The notes beneath the pieces are model-generated. The model was not told where the DNA came from, did no database searches, and saw nothing but the letters and a program-made list of their open reading frames with translations. From YC2-FULL-38-9 sp964629635 (lineage in GTDB: Bacteria > Patescibacteriota > Microgenomatia > UBA1406 > GWC2-37-13), in the NCBI GenBank assembly GCA_964629635.1, contig CAZVQS010000002.1:507918-571917 (forward strand): a DNA stretch of 64,000 bases, read 5' to 3'. Positions 25,568 through 33,465 of the stretch are shown here, piece by piece. The first letter of the stretch is position 1. Each line of letters begins with the position of its first letter. Position numbers and translations under genes: made by a program.

Positions 25568-25834
25568 ATGGACAAATTAAGCATTCTTGAAAAGAGGATT
25601 GAAGAAATCGAGAAACGGAACAAAAAGGTCGAAACGGACAAGGCATGGGAAACTTCATGGGTGCGGAGACTCCTTCTCATTTTCTTCACTTATGCGGCGA
25701 TCGCATTCTATATGAAATTCGTCCTCAAGACTGACCCGTGGTTTAACGCAATCATCCCTTCCCTCGGCTTTTACCTTTCAACTTTATCTCTCCCGTTTTT
25801 CAGGAAGCTGTGGGAGAAAAAATTCCATCATTAG
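25568..25834 (+). CDS. Small two-helix membrane protein
   Basis: 88 residues: an N-terminal heptad-like coiled coil (LSILEKRIEEIEKRNKKVE), a linker with two Trp, then two membrane segments (RRLLLIFFTYAAIAFYMKFV and AIIPSLGFYLSTLSLPFF) and a basic end. No family is assigned. TATAAT at 25556-25561 ends exactly 7 bases before the ATG, a clean case of a predicted leaderless message. Confidence 0.75.
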   Translation: MDKLSILEKRIEEIEKRNKKVETDKAWETSWVRRLLLIFFTYAAIAFYMKFVLKTDPWFNAIIPSLGFYLSTLSLPFFRKLWEKKFHH

Positions 25835-25850
25835 TGGTAAACATGCCTGC

Positions 25851-25863
25851 AACCTCGGAGGTT
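25851..25863 (+). repeat. Palindrome AACCTC-G-GAGGTT, copy 1, abutting a -10 box
   Basis: A perfect 6-1-6 palindrome immediately upstream of TATACT (25866-25871), which is the -10 of the HXXEE gene at 25878. In this position it would act as a repressor or activator site on the promoter. Confidence 0.75.
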
Positions 25864-25877
25864 GATATACTTTTCGT

Positions 25878-26240
25878 ATGATGGACTTTTCAGTTATGGT
25901 AAAGCTTATGTACGCAGTTCAGGTTCTTCATTCGATCGAAGAACTTTCAAGCGGTTTCCATAAAAAATGGTTCTACCGGAAACTGTCCTGGCGATTCTTC
26001 CTTACTTTTGAAATACTCCATAATCTGTTCTGGGCGGCGGTAATTTTGACACCGAGCATGCCATACGGAAACCTGCTGATGGCTGTGTTTGCGCTTCTCA
26101 TGTTCGCAAACGGCATAGAACATGTCGTATGGTATATGTGGAAGAAATCTTATGTCCCCGGACTGGCGACCGCGCCGCTCCATATTGCTTTGTTCGTTGC
26201 ATGGTTCATCGCAAATGCGGTGCAAAACGGAGTCAAATAA
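25878..26240 (+). CDS. HXXEE domain membrane protein
   Basis: 120 residues, four predicted helices. LHSIEELSSGFHKKW near the N-terminus is the His-x-x-Glu-Glu motif that names the family, and IEHVVWYMWKKSYVPGLATAPLH is its second conserved block. Function is unknown; the conserved acidic and His residues inside the membrane suggest a catalytic or metal role. TATACT ends 7 bases before the ATG (leaderless), and a 13-base palindrome shared with three other loci touches that box. Confidence 0.8.
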   Translation: MMDFSVMVKLMYAVQVLHSIEELSSGFHKKWFYRKLSWRFFLTFEILHNLFWAAVILTPSMPYGNLLMAVFALLMFANGIEHVVWYMWKKSYVPGLATAPLHIALFVAWFIANAVQNGVK

Positions 26241-26366
26241 AAAAACTTCACGTTTTCTCCTGTCCAAACGAGGTATCCGTTAACTTCCATCGTTATCATG
26301 GAATAATCATGTTGCGGTAACTGTACAGTTCGTCTTGGCAGGAGTGGACGATACCGAAACAGTAAT
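26241..26366. other. Intergenic, nothing recognised
   Basis: There is no open frame with coding character, no tRNA and no strong hairpin. Nothing further can be supported in this stretch. Confidence 0.4.
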
Positions 26367-26597
26367 CTATCCGGCTGTCAGGAAAACCAACACATTTGCA
26401 GACGCGCACCTTAGTTGCATAGTCGTCCTCTCAACGGTACTCGGATATCTTGCACGGATACAAAGCAATTGCCATATGCTGAGCACAATAATCAGGATGC
26501 CGGCCAAGCTCCGTCTGAGCAATAGGATATCATCGGTGATCTGAAAAAGCAGGAACGAGACCGTAAACACAACCGCAATAAGCAAAAGCAGGATCAT
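26367..26597 (-). CDS. Possible small membrane protein, 76 aa
   Basis: Two strongly hydrophobic segments (ILLLLIAVVFTVSFLLF and LAGILIIVLSIWQLLC) separated by a short charged loop (ITDDILLLRRS). I take the ATG at 26597; an upstream TTG would add 12 residues. A TATGTT box lies about nine bases before. It sits alone in a 460-base gap. Hydrophobic frames can be shadows, but there is no gene on the other strand to explain it. No family recognised. Confidence 0.4.
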   Translation of the reverse strand: MILLLLIAVVFTVSFLLFQITDDILLLRRSLAGILIIVLSIWQLLCIRARYPSTVERTTMQLRCASANVLVFLTAG

Positions 26598-26700
26598 GCG
26601 ATTTCGAACATAAACTGATACTGCGGACTTCAAACCTGCACAGGCATATATCGCCCCGGCTCAGATAGAGAATATTCCGACCGGTTGCTATAATCAAACC

Positions 26701-27528
26701 ATGAAACCCGCGGCGCGCGATCCGATCCTCGACGCAATGCTGAACGCTGCAAAACAAGCCGGCTCCCTTGCAATGGCATACTACAATTCCCTGGACAAGC
26801 TTGAAATTACGGAAAAAATATCCCATCAGGACCTCGTAACAAACGTGGATACGGAAAGCCAGCAAAGCATCGTTGACACCCTGTGCCGGGAACTGGAACG
26901 GGCCGGTATTCCGAAAAGCGAAATTGGATTCATCGGTGAAGAACAGCTTGCAAGTACCGGAAAATACGTGTTCGTCATCGACCCGATCGACGGTACCACA
27001 AATTTCATTTCGAAAATCGGCAATTTCGCGATCTGCATCGGATGCTTTGTCGACGGTGCGGTCACCTATGGCGTGGTGCATGATCCGTTCAGCCGAACAA
27101 GCTACCTGACCAAAAAGGGGGAAGGCGCCTGCAAGACTGCAGAGGACCGGAAATATAAACTCAGCATGGCGGCCCGTCCGCTTCGCGAATGCCTGTTGGC
27201 AACATATTTGCATACGAATGCGGAACAAAGACAGCGGGAACTGGATTTCGTCAGCCGCATATTTCCCCATATCAAAGGGGTAAGGATACTGGGATCGGGA
27301 TCGATGGATCTGATGAGGCTTGCCGATAATGCCGTTCAGTTGATCATGTATGCCAAAAGCAAAATCTGGGATATCGCCGCGGCCGGACTAATCGTCCGGG
27401 AAAGCGGAGGAGAGCTGTATAACCTAGACGGCAGCAGGCTCCGGTTCGATTTGACAGATCCCGAAAAGGAGTATCCGCTTATCGCATGCGGAAAGGAAAT
27501 ATCCGGAACAGTCCTGGGCTTTGTTTGA
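26701..27528 (+). CDS. suhB: Inositol-monophosphatase family phosphatase (SuhB-like)
   Basis: 275 residues. GEEQL and DPIDGTTNFISKIGNFAICIG form metal-binding motif 1, and WDIAAAGLIVRESGGEL is motif 2; all Mg2+ ligands (Glu, Asp, Asp, Asp) are visible. The family hydrolyses inositol 1-phosphate, fructose 1,6-bisphosphate, histidinol phosphate or PAP; the substrate here is undecided. TATAAT at 26689-26694 ends exactly 7 bases before the ATG, predicting a leaderless mRNA. Confidence 0.9.
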   Translation: MKPAARDPILDAMLNAAKQAGSLAMAYYNSLDKLEITEKISHQDLVTNVDTESQQSIVDTLCRELERAGIPKSEIGFIGEEQLASTGKYVFVIDPIDGTTNFISKIGNFAICIGCFVDGAVTYGVVHDPFSRTSYLTKKGEGACKTAEDRKYKLSMAARPLRECLLATYLHTNAEQRQRELDFVSRIFPHIKGVRILGSGSMDLMRLADNAVQLIMYAKSKIWDIAAAGLIVRESGGELYNLDGSRLRFDLTDPEKEYPLIACGKEISGTVLGFV

Positions 27529-27561
27529 TGCTTTTATTAATTATTACTATAATAAACACAT

Positions 27562-27837
27562 ATGGCGGAAAAAACACCGGTTAACCCGGTTCAGCCAAAA
27601 ACACCTCCGGGCGAAAGACTGCGAAACATAGTAAAGGCGCCGCAGCAACCCGCGAAACTCAAGGACCTTCCCCCGCAGGCAGCGGAAGACCTGCTCCAAT
27701 CCGTTGGATTCCCTCCGGGAAACGGCAGGGTTGCGCAAGGCGGATGGTCGGGAGAAACCAAGGTTGCCAAAAGGGACCTTGAACAACTGCTCATGGATGC
27801 GGCTGCCGAAGCGGAAGCGCAGCAGGGAGGGAAATAA
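27562..27837 (+). CDS. Small Pro/Gln/Ala-rich hypothetical protein
   Basis: 91 residues of low complexity: a Pro-rich N-terminal half (TPVNPVQPKTPPGER), a GFPPGNGRVAQGGWSGET centre and an acidic helical end (LEQLLMDAAAEAEAQQGGK). No family is recognised, and the protein is probably largely disordered. The promoter is good: TTGATG, 17 bases, TATAAT (27548-27553), giving a two-base leader. Confidence 0.6.
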   Translation: MAEKTPVNPVQPKTPPGERLRNIVKAPQQPAKLKDLPPQAAEDLLQSVGFPPGNGRVAQGGWSGETKVAKRDLEQLLMDAAAEAEAQQGGK

Positions 27838-27845
27838 CAGGCGGT

Positions 27846-28100
27846 TTATTTCTTCAGAAGCGCCTCCATATCGGGGGCAAGGTTCTCCATCCGTTCCTTT
27901 ATGAAATCCAATGCGTCTTCGACACCTCTGTTGTACAGGGATGGGGCAAGGGTTTCCAGCATGAAATCCAAAAACTTTTCAGCGGCAACTACCCCGATTT
28001 CCTCATCCCGTTCGCTTGCAAAATACCCGATGATTTCCTGAATAACCGCCCGCCGTTTTTCCTGCGAAATCAGATCAAAACTCTTTGCGACTTTTGCCAT
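27846..28100 (-). CDS. DUF2164 family protein
   Basis: 84 residues, all helical. EKRRAVIQEIIGYFASERDEEIGVVAAEKFLDFMLETLAPSLYNRGVEDALDFIKERME matches the DUF2164 consensus: an aromatic-acidic yF-DEEIG block followed by aa-LLDF and the YNxGV-DA motif. The function is unknown. Its end is convergent with the 27562 gene, leaving eight bases between. Confidence 0.85.
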   Translation of the reverse strand: MAKVAKSFDLISQEKRRAVIQEIIGYFASERDEEIGVVAAEKFLDFMLETLAPSLYNRGVEDALDFIKERMENLAPDMEALLKK

Positions 28101-28168
28101 ATGACTCCATTATACCTTGCGGTCCTGGGGAGTGAACGGGAGAGTCAAGCAGCAATTATCTTATAGTA

Positions 28169-28217
28169 TTGAAAATGTATCCCCTTTGTGCTATAATATA
28201 CATATTGGATATGTATA
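28169..28217 (+). promoter_or_regulatory. Strong promoter with 9-3-9 palindrome at +1
   Basis: TTGAAA (28169-28174), 17 bases, TATAAT (28192-28197). A perfect inverted repeat, TATACATAT and its complement separated by TGG (28197-28217), starts on the last base of the -10. It could be an operator or, in RNA, a 5' hairpin. A related imperfect copy lies at 5814-5835. Confidence 0.6.
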
Positions 28218-28240
28218 AATATTTCTCAAAAACTTAACTA

Positions 28241-28657
28241 ATGGAACTAATTTCCATATTTCGGAGCAATCCCATAACCGGCGGTCTCGCCCTGCAAACT
28301 GTTTCAGAACTATGGTACAGGGGAGCCTCCGAACATAATTTGGGCATGATTGCTCTTGATACCGTTTCAGCCTTAGGTGTTGCCGGTGTTGCGCTTGCCG
28401 GACTGCCCGAACTTGGAATCAATCCAACAAACGAACTTCTCCTGTATGCCGGCGCTATCGGCTTCAACCTTCCTACCGTCGTCAGTGTTTTAACAGGTAA
28501 TGAACGCTTCCAAGATACTTCATTTATGTTGGGTGCCGCGGGAGCAGGTCTGGGCCTGGCTGTTGACGCACTTCATGTCCCCATCAATGCAAACGCACTC
28601 GCTAAAACGATACTGAACAGTATCGGTAACCTGGGAAGAATGATCCAAAGTCTGTAA
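28241..28657 (+). CDS. Hypothetical membrane protein, 138 aa
   Basis: Four moderately hydrophobic, Gly/Ala-rich segments (LDTVSALGVAGVALAGLPEL, LLLYAGAIGFNLPTVVSVL, SFMLGAAGAGLGLAVDALHV and the C-terminal amphipathic end). No Shine-Dalgarno site is obvious at the ATG; the leader is about 37 bases and carries a 9-3-9 palindrome. No family recognised. The promoter suggests a regulated, well-expressed gene. Confidence 0.65.
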   Translation: MELISIFRSNPITGGLALQTVSELWYRGASEHNLGMIALDTVSALGVAGVALAGLPELGINPTNELLLYAGAIGFNLPTVVSVLTGNERFQDTSFMLGAAGAGLGLAVDALHVPINANALAKTILNSIGNLGRMIQSL

Positions 28658-28771
28658 ACCCGGACCACCTTAATCTCCACTTATCGAATTAAAACGTTTG
28701 CCGTTTGATGTAAACTGATGGTTGAAAGGATAAATAGAAAAGAATTTTCGTTTATCAACATTTATATATTA

Positions 28772-29245
28772 ATGACAGATACAAACGCTTTGATTCAATT
28801 CCTCCTTGACGCGAACCGGGCCGGGTACGCTGCGGGCGTTGAAAAACAGTGGGTTAAGGAAAAGGACGGTTCAACCACCATCACGTATGAATCCGGAGAA
28901 TGGAAGTCACACGACAATTTTTTCGGCGGCGAGCCGTACGGGGGACGGATCATCGTCTTTTTCCGGGACAAACCCTGCTGGATGATGGTGTACTTCGGAT
29001 CGGTCGAAAAAGAGGTTGACCCCAACGCCATCTACCCCATATTGCGAGGCGCTCTGAAGCGGATGCCCGAAGAGGCGCCTTTCAGGGGACCGCGCCAGTT
29101 CCGGGAAGGGGAATACGAATACCGGAACGACTGGAATGGAACTGTCGAGTCCTACTCGGGTGAAGAACGCATTATGTGTAACGGCGCTATCGTTTACCAG
29201 GCGCATTACCGGGGAGGATCCGTTGACCGGAGAAGGGGAGTTTAA
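28772..29245 (+). CDS. DUF5680 domain protein
   Basis: 157 residues from the ATG at 28772. GGEPYGGRIIVFF, KPCWMMVYFGSV, YPILRGALKRMPEEAPFRGP and VYQAHYRGGSVD follow the DUF5680 pattern closely. The family is a small soluble beta-rich fold of unknown role, often encoded alone or fused to HTH regulators. A longer frame from 28718 exists, but the domain begins near NALIQFLLDANRAGYAAG, so I favour the later start with AT-rich sequence just before it. Confidence 0.82.
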   Translation: MTDTNALIQFLLDANRAGYAAGVEKQWVKEKDGSTTITYESGEWKSHDNFFGGEPYGGRIIVFFRDKPCWMMVYFGSVEKEVDPNAIYPILRGALKRMPEEAPFRGPRQFREGEYEYRNDWNGTVESYSGEERIMCNGAIVYQAHYRGGSVDRRRGV

Positions 29246-29307
29246 CTCCTATAGCGCTTGAGGGTACCCTCATGATTTAAGCGTTGGTATAATAAGCAAT
29301 CTGTCAT

Positions 29308-30207
29308 ATGAAAGGAAACAAAACTCTCGTCGGGTTCGCCAGCCTGCTTTCCGCGACATTCATTTACGGTTTTTTCGGAGTACTTGCCCGCGTAATCGGA
29401 CTCAACTTGCCGCTTTTTTACCAGAGCTGGGTACGCAACCTTTTCCAAATGTTCATACTGGGAGCGCTTGTCCTGACGATGCGCAAATGGGTACCTGTCA
29501 AAAAGAAGGATGTGAAATGGCTTCTGTTGCGTACAGCAGGGGGACTGGTGGGATTCTTCGGAAGTTTCATTGCGTTTTTGTATATACCCTTCGGTACGAC
29601 CTATTTCGTGTTTTATGCCGGCTCGACCATAGGGGGATACATCCTGGGAAATATCCTCTTCCATGAAAAATTCACTCTGAAAAAAATCATCAGCTTGGGC
29701 TTGTCCGTCGTGGGACTTTTGTTCATATACTCCGTCAGCTTCGACATGGACAAATCGGTATACGTCCTTGCGGCGCTTCTGTCCGGATTCGGCACTTCCG
29801 TATGGAATACATTTTCGAAAAAAATATCCGACGCCTATTCCGCACTCCAACTCAACCTGGTCGATACCGTGCTTACGTTCGCCGCAACTCTATCCCTGTC
29901 GCTCATATTGAAGGAGTCATGGGTCGCGCCAGAATTTTCCTTCATATGGCTCGCAATGATTCTGTTTGCCGTCATGTTCATCATGACCGGCCAGCTGATG
30001 GTCTACGGTTTCAGCCGGCTGGACGTACATCTGGCAAGCCTCATCATGCTTACGGAAATCCTGTTCGGAGTCATTTTCGGATACGTATTTTTCCGGGAAT
30101 CCGTAACTCCTATGACTCTCGTGGGAGGACTACTGATCATATCTGCAATCGTACTGCCGGAACTGAGAACGAAAAAAAAGCCGCAACCATTACGGCGCAT
30201 CAAATAA
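29308..30207 (+). CDS. EamA/DMT family transporter
   Basis: 299 residues, ten predicted helices in two EamA repeats (LLSATFIYGFFGVLARVIG; VHLASLIMLTEILFGVIFGYVFFRE). The basic C-terminal tail is cytoplasmic. The substrate is unknown. It differs from the EamA gene at 17579 in having no glycosyltransferase neighbours. TATAAT at 29288-29293 predicts a leader of about eight bases. Confidence 0.85.
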   Translation: MKGNKTLVGFASLLSATFIYGFFGVLARVIGLNLPLFYQSWVRNLFQMFILGALVLTMRKWVPVKKKDVKWLLLRTAGGLVGFFGSFIAFLYIPFGTTYFVFYAGSTIGGYILGNILFHEKFTLKKIISLGLSVVGLLFIYSVSFDMDKSVYVLAALLSGFGTSVWNTFSKKISDAYSALQLNLVDTVLTFAATLSLSLILKESWVAPEFSFIWLAMILFAVMFIMTGQLMVYGFSRLDVHLASLIMLTEILFGVIFGYVFFRESVTPMTLVGGLLIISAIVLPELRTKKKPQPLRRIK

Positions 30208-30231
30208 AAAACCATCGGTTACAATATAGAC

Positions 30232-30570
30232 ATGGCCACCACCCGGGAAACGATCCGGTTTTTTCTCGAAAAGCTCGGTCATGAACCCCGCTTCAGCGCA
30301 CACTCCATGTTCGGGGAATACGCCCTTTACGCCGACAGCAAAACAGTCGCTTTGGTTTGCGACAATCTGCTGTATGTAAAGATCTGCCCGGCAAGCAAGC
30401 CGCTTGAGAAAATCTGCGAAACCGATGCGCCGTATCCGGGGGCCCGGGACCATTATGTGATAGACGACGAAATGGCATCCCGTATCCCCGAACTTCCGGA
30501 AATACTTTTTGCCATCTCCGCATCCCTTCCCGCAAAGAAAAAACGCGCGGGAAACAAGTCAAAACCTTAA
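30232..30570 (+). CDS. TfoX/Sxy N-terminal domain protein (1)
   Basis: 112 residues. HSMFGEYALYADSKTVALVCDNLLYVK is the TfoX N-domain core, followed by GARDHYVIDDEMASRIPELPEILFAI; a short basic tail ends the protein. In gamma-proteobacteria TfoX controls competence with an additional C-domain; this stand-alone N-domain type is widespread and of uncertain role. TACAAT at 30220-30225 ends exactly 7 bases before the ATG (leaderless). A diverged paralogue is at 32188. Confidence 0.85.
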   Translation: MATTRETIRFFLEKLGHEPRFSAHSMFGEYALYADSKTVALVCDNLLYVKICPASKPLEKICETDAPYPGARDHYVIDDEMASRIPELPEILFAISASLPAKKKRAGNKSKP

Positions 30571-30656
30571 TCCCGCAACCGGATACGATCTTGATCACAG
30601 AGCCTCACAATAGTATAATTAATGAACCTCCCTTGATAAGAGGAGTATGGCTTTTT

Positions 30657-31232
30657 ATGTTTACCCGATTCCATAGAGAAAATGCTGTTTCCGCCCCGGT
30701 ATCAAACCGGGAACTGAAACCCCCGCTTCACCTTTCGCTCTACGAACAGACCTTCAACGGCCCCGTTGAATTTCCTGACGGAGGACCGATCTGTCTGTGG
30801 GATTTCGGATGCGGTCCCGGGACAACCGTTGCCGCACTCCAAGACAACTATCCGGAAATGAGTATCGTGGGGGTGGACCGGAACAGATACCCGCTAGTCT
30901 CAAGTCCCATACCGATCATCCATGAGCGCATGGAAGACATCGATGCGGTTGTTTCACACGCCCAGGCGCTTGGTGCTTATCCGCCGGATATCATAACCGC
31001 GCGCAATTCTCTTTATTATTATCTTGAACGGGGAGTGAATGCGGACAGACTGTTTGACGGTATCGCGGGACTCCTGAATGAACTGAACGGTTCGAAATTC
31101 CTCATATTTGACAATATGCAGGACCGCACCTATAAACATTATGAAATGCTTGCCGAAACGCAAGGACTGCGTCATGTAACTCTTCCTGCCTTCGGTACGT
31201 CACGGGTCCGTTATCTTAAAATCACTTCATAA
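30657..31232 (+). CDS. Class I SAM-dependent methyltransferase
   Basis: 191 residues. LWDFGCGPGTTVAAL is the SAM-binding motif I, SIVGVDRN the acidic end of strand 2, and PDIITARNSLYYYLE motif IV. The substrate is not evident. I take the ATG at 30657, which has AGGAG 11 bases upstream and lies about 31 bases after the start predicted from TATAAT at 30614-30619; the frame upstream (to 30591) lacks signals. Confidence 0.78.
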   Translation: MFTRFHRENAVSAPVSNRELKPPLHLSLYEQTFNGPVEFPDGGPICLWDFGCGPGTTVAALQDNYPEMSIVGVDRNRYPLVSSPIPIIHERMEDIDAVVSHAQALGAYPPDIITARNSLYYYLERGVNADRLFDGIAGLLNELNGSKFLIFDNMQDRTYKHYEMLAETQGLRHVTLPAFGTSRVRYLKITS

Positions 31233-31260
31233 CCCTCATTTGCCTCTGTATATGCTCCGA

Positions 31261-31289
31261 TTGACACAATTTGCCCGGTTTATTATTAT
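31261..31289 (+). promoter_or_regulatory. Consensus promoter for a leaderless gene
   Basis: TTGACA (31261-31266), exactly 17 bases, TATTAT (31284-31289), then six bases and the ATG at 31296. A complete -35/-10 pair placed so that transcription starts on the ATG. Confidence 0.7.
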
Positions 31290-31295
31290 AGTGCT

Positions 31296-32162
31296 ATGAC
31301 AGAACCTATAGCACCACAACCAACTCCCGAACAGCCCCAATCCCCGAAAGGCGAACTTCCTGTTTTAAAAAACGTGCTTGCAAAAGGCCCCGAAACGTTC
31401 GCGCTTCCAGGTGAGCGTGCCGGCCTGAGGGAACCGAATCCCAAAAATCCTGCGGAAATACAACGGTTCATGACTATCGAGAACGGACCCGCAATGAACG
31501 AAGTGAATGAAACAGCGGAAGACGCGATCACCCTCGATGAAATGCCCGGATGGCTTGAAAGTCTTGCTGCCCGGCCCCATGTGACCATGAAGGCAATAAC
31601 CGCCGATGCCGGTGAATACCCAACCCCGGAACATGCGGTACAAGGGTGGCTGCGCATAGACCAGGGGACTCCGGTTGAAGGACAGGACATTTCCATGGAA
31701 CGGGAACGGTTCCAGCGCATTTCCGGAAGGCAAATGGGCGAAAACGAACTTGATCCGTGCGAGATCACCCTTGCACCGATGCCTGACGGTCCAGCCGGAC
31801 TTATGTCTTCGGCGCTCTTTACCGGCGTATCGCTGATTCAGGAACGCGACCGGTCTGTCCCGGGCGAACATCCCCCGAGAACCGTTCTCGTTTTCCAGGA
31901 ACCGCCGACTCCGGAAACGCAGGAATCTTTTGATGCGCTGGCCGCATGCGGATTTGAGCAAAAAACCGGGGACCTGGTACGGTACGATCCCGAAGACGGC
32001 GGCGATCCGGATACGCACATGTATGTTTTGAACTGGCAGAAATTCGAGGCCATAGCACAGAAAAAGCAAGCCGCAGCCGCACAAAAGGAAGCAGCTACAC
32101 AGGAGGACGGTTTAACTCAGGCACGCAATACGATAAGCGGATTGACAAACGATATAAAATAA
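31296..32162 (+). CDS. Hypothetical protein, 288 aa
   Basis: Soluble and acidic. A Pro-rich N-terminus (IAPQPTPEQPQSPKGELP) is followed by a central mixed domain with WLRIDQGTPVEGQDISMERERFQRI and ALFTGVSLIQERDRS, and then a Lys/Ala/Gln coiled tail (AIAQKKQAAAAQKEAAT). No family recognised. The consensus promoter and leaderless start are described separately. Confidence 0.65.
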   Translation: MTEPIAPQPTPEQPQSPKGELPVLKNVLAKGPETFALPGERAGLREPNPKNPAEIQRFMTIENGPAMNEVNETAEDAITLDEMPGWLESLAARPHVTMKAITADAGEYPTPEHAVQGWLRIDQGTPVEGQDISMERERFQRISGRQMGENELDPCEITLAPMPDGPAGLMSSALFTGVSLIQERDRSVPGEHPPRTVLVFQEPPTPETQESFDALAACGFEQKTGDLVRYDPEDGGDPDTHMYVLNWQKFEAIAQKKQAAAAQKEAATQEDGLTQARNTISGLTNDIK

Positions 32163-32187
32163 CGCGGGAAAAGCTTATACTACGGGT

Positions 32188-32493
32188 ATGGCAAACTCAA
32201 AAGATACCGTTTCATATATCCTGTCCAGGTTGGGCAACTCGACCCGGATCACGACGCGCATTGATCGCGGCGAATGCCATATACTGGCCGACGGCATGGA
32301 CGCTGCCGTTATCTCGGATGACCTTCTGTATATACCGGTGCGCAGGGAAAGCGCCGCGCTTGAACCGCTCTGCGAAAAGGACGTGCCGTTTCTGGGAGCC
32401 GATATGCATTATGTCATCAGTGAAGACCAGGTCGCACGTATGCCAAACCTTTCCAAAATTCTTTTTGCCATAGCACGTTCAGGTTCCCGCTGA
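32188..32493 (+). CDS. TfoX/Sxy N-terminal domain protein (2), diverged
   Basis: 101 residues. It aligns with the 30232 protein: DTVSYILSRLG, HILADGMDAAVISDDLLYIPV and GADMHYVISEDQVARMPNLSKILFAIA. The usual MFGEY core is replaced by IDRGECHIL, so it is a diverged paralogue. TATACT at 32176-32181 ends exactly 7 bases before the ATG, giving a leaderless mRNA. Confidence 0.78.
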   Translation: MANSKDTVSYILSRLGNSTRITTRIDRGECHILADGMDAAVISDDLLYIPVRRESAALEPLCEKDVPFLGADMHYVISEDQVARMPNLSKILFAIARSGSR

Positions 32494-32557
32494 GCGATCC
32501 GATTGCTATTGCCCTTCATACCTGTTAGTGTTAGTCATTACCCGTTCGTCCCTATTT

Positions 32558-32653
32558 ATGATTAAAAGAAAAGCAACCTCCAGAAAATCGCGTTCCATCC
32601 TCAGAAAAAAAATACACGGAGCAGTCAGAAAACTGAAAAGAAAATCAAGATAA
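32558..32653 (+). CDS. Tiny arginine/lysine-rich peptide, 31 aa
   Basis: A short frame from ATG 32558 to TAA 32653 in which 15 of 31 residues are Lys or Arg (it begins MIKRKATSRKSRSILRKK). The strong positive charge, lack of acidic residues and Ser/Arg spacing suggest binding to nucleic acid, like small ribosomal or nucleoid peptides. No Shine-Dalgarno site is clear. A chance frame cannot be excluded. Confidence 0.45.
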   Translation: MIKRKATSRKSRSILRKKIHGAVRKLKRKSR

Positions 32654-32663
32654 TCCGATCTTG

Positions 32664-32716
32664 CACATTTCCCATATGAAATGTGGTAATATGTATCTGT
32701 TGCTCACCATACATAT
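32664..32716 (+). promoter_or_regulatory. Inverted repeats upstream of the RRM gene
   Basis: Two nested elements: CACATTTC-6-GAAATGTG (32664-32685) and ATATGTAT-12-ATACATAT (32689-32716). The second uses the same half-site as the palindromes at 5814 and 28197. They lie 90-140 bases before the RRM start codon, in the promoter or long leader. Confidence 0.45.
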
Positions 32717-32805
32717 CATTAAGCTGCGTGTTCCGATAGTCAGTTTAAGTCAAACAACGCTTTCAAGGAAACTACCATTTAACTCGTGGAAAGGGGGTGG
32801 TACAC

Positions 32806-33108
32806 ATGGAGAAAAATAAACTGTTCGTAGGAAGCCTTCCCTGGTCAATCACCAACGACACGCTGCGCGAAATGTTTGCGCAGTACGGAGAAATCACCGA
32901 AGCAGTCGTGATCAACGACCGCGAATCCGGCAGATCGAAAGGATTCGGTTTCGTGACGTTCGCCAAGGAAGAAGATGCGCAGAAAGCGCTTGAAATGCAC
33001 GGAAAGGAAGTCGAAGGAAGAACAATAAACGTGAATATCGCGAAACCCCGCGAAGAAAGAGGGGGTGGTGGCGGTTACCGGAGAGATGACAGAAGAAGAA
33101 GCTATTGA
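32806..33108 (+). CDS. RRM-type single-stranded RNA-binding protein
   Basis: 100 residues. RNP2 is KLFVGSLPW and RNP1 is RSKGFGFVTF, both complete with the aromatic RNA-stacking residues; the tail is a Gly/Arg-rich GGGGGYRRDDRRR. This is the layout of bacterial Rbp proteins, many of them cold-induced. A Shine-Dalgarno-like AAGGGGGTGG precedes the ATG at 32806, and the leader is long with inverted repeats, so post-transcriptional control is likely. With the DEAD-box helicase at 55.4 kb it forms a plausible RNA-remodelling pair. Confidence 0.92.
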   Translation: MEKNKLFVGSLPWSITNDTLREMFAQYGEITEAVVINDRESGRSKGFGFVTFAKEEDAQKALEMHGKEVEGRTINVNIAKPREERGGGGGYRRDDRRRSY

Positions 33109-33127
33109 TAAACATTTTTATCCGCCA

Positions 33128-33149
33128 TGTTTGAATGAAAATTCAAACA
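33128..33149 (+). terminator. 9-bp hairpin with GAAA tetraloop after the RRM gene
   Basis: TGTTTGAAT-GAAA-ATTCAAACA is a perfect stem with a GNRA loop, 20 bases after the RRM stop. No T-run follows, so it is not a classic terminator. It could be a 3'-end stabiliser or an RRM target. Confidence 0.5.
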
Positions 33150-33179
33150 CAGCGAAGTACAGTGTTTGATAAAAACTCT

Positions 33180-33431
33180 ATGAAAAACGGATACCAAAAC
33201 CTTTGCGTACGATGCGGCAAACCGCGTATCGTTGTGCGTACATGGGAAGAAAAACTGGAGTTCACGTCGGTAACCAATACCGAAATGGCCTGCCCCGACC
33301 CCGATTGCCAGAAATTGGTTAACGCCGAAAACAAAAAACAGTTGGACCGTTATACGCAAATGAAACGAAGAACCGCCGAACGCATGAAAAAAATGGTCCG
33401 TGGCCGGCGGCGCAAAACTAAAACTGCATGA
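33180..33431 (+). CDS. Small zinc-ribbon-like protein
   Basis: 83 residues from the ATG at 33180. Two Cys pairs, LCVRCGK and ACPDPDC, separated by about 25 residues, form a plausible zinc ribbon; the tail is very basic (KRRTAERMKKMVRGRRRKTK). It probably binds nucleic acid or the ribosome. An in-frame ATG at 33135 would place the start inside the hairpin at 33128-33149, so the later start is better. TACAGT at 33158-33163 predicts a leader of about ten bases. Confidence 0.7.
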   Translation: MKNGYQNLCVRCGKPRIVVRTWEEKLEFTSVTNTEMACPDPDCQKLVNAENKKQLDRYTQMKRRTAERMKKMVRGRRRKTKTA

Positions 33432-33465
33432 TACGCTCCGGTATCTTTACCAATTTATAAGACCG

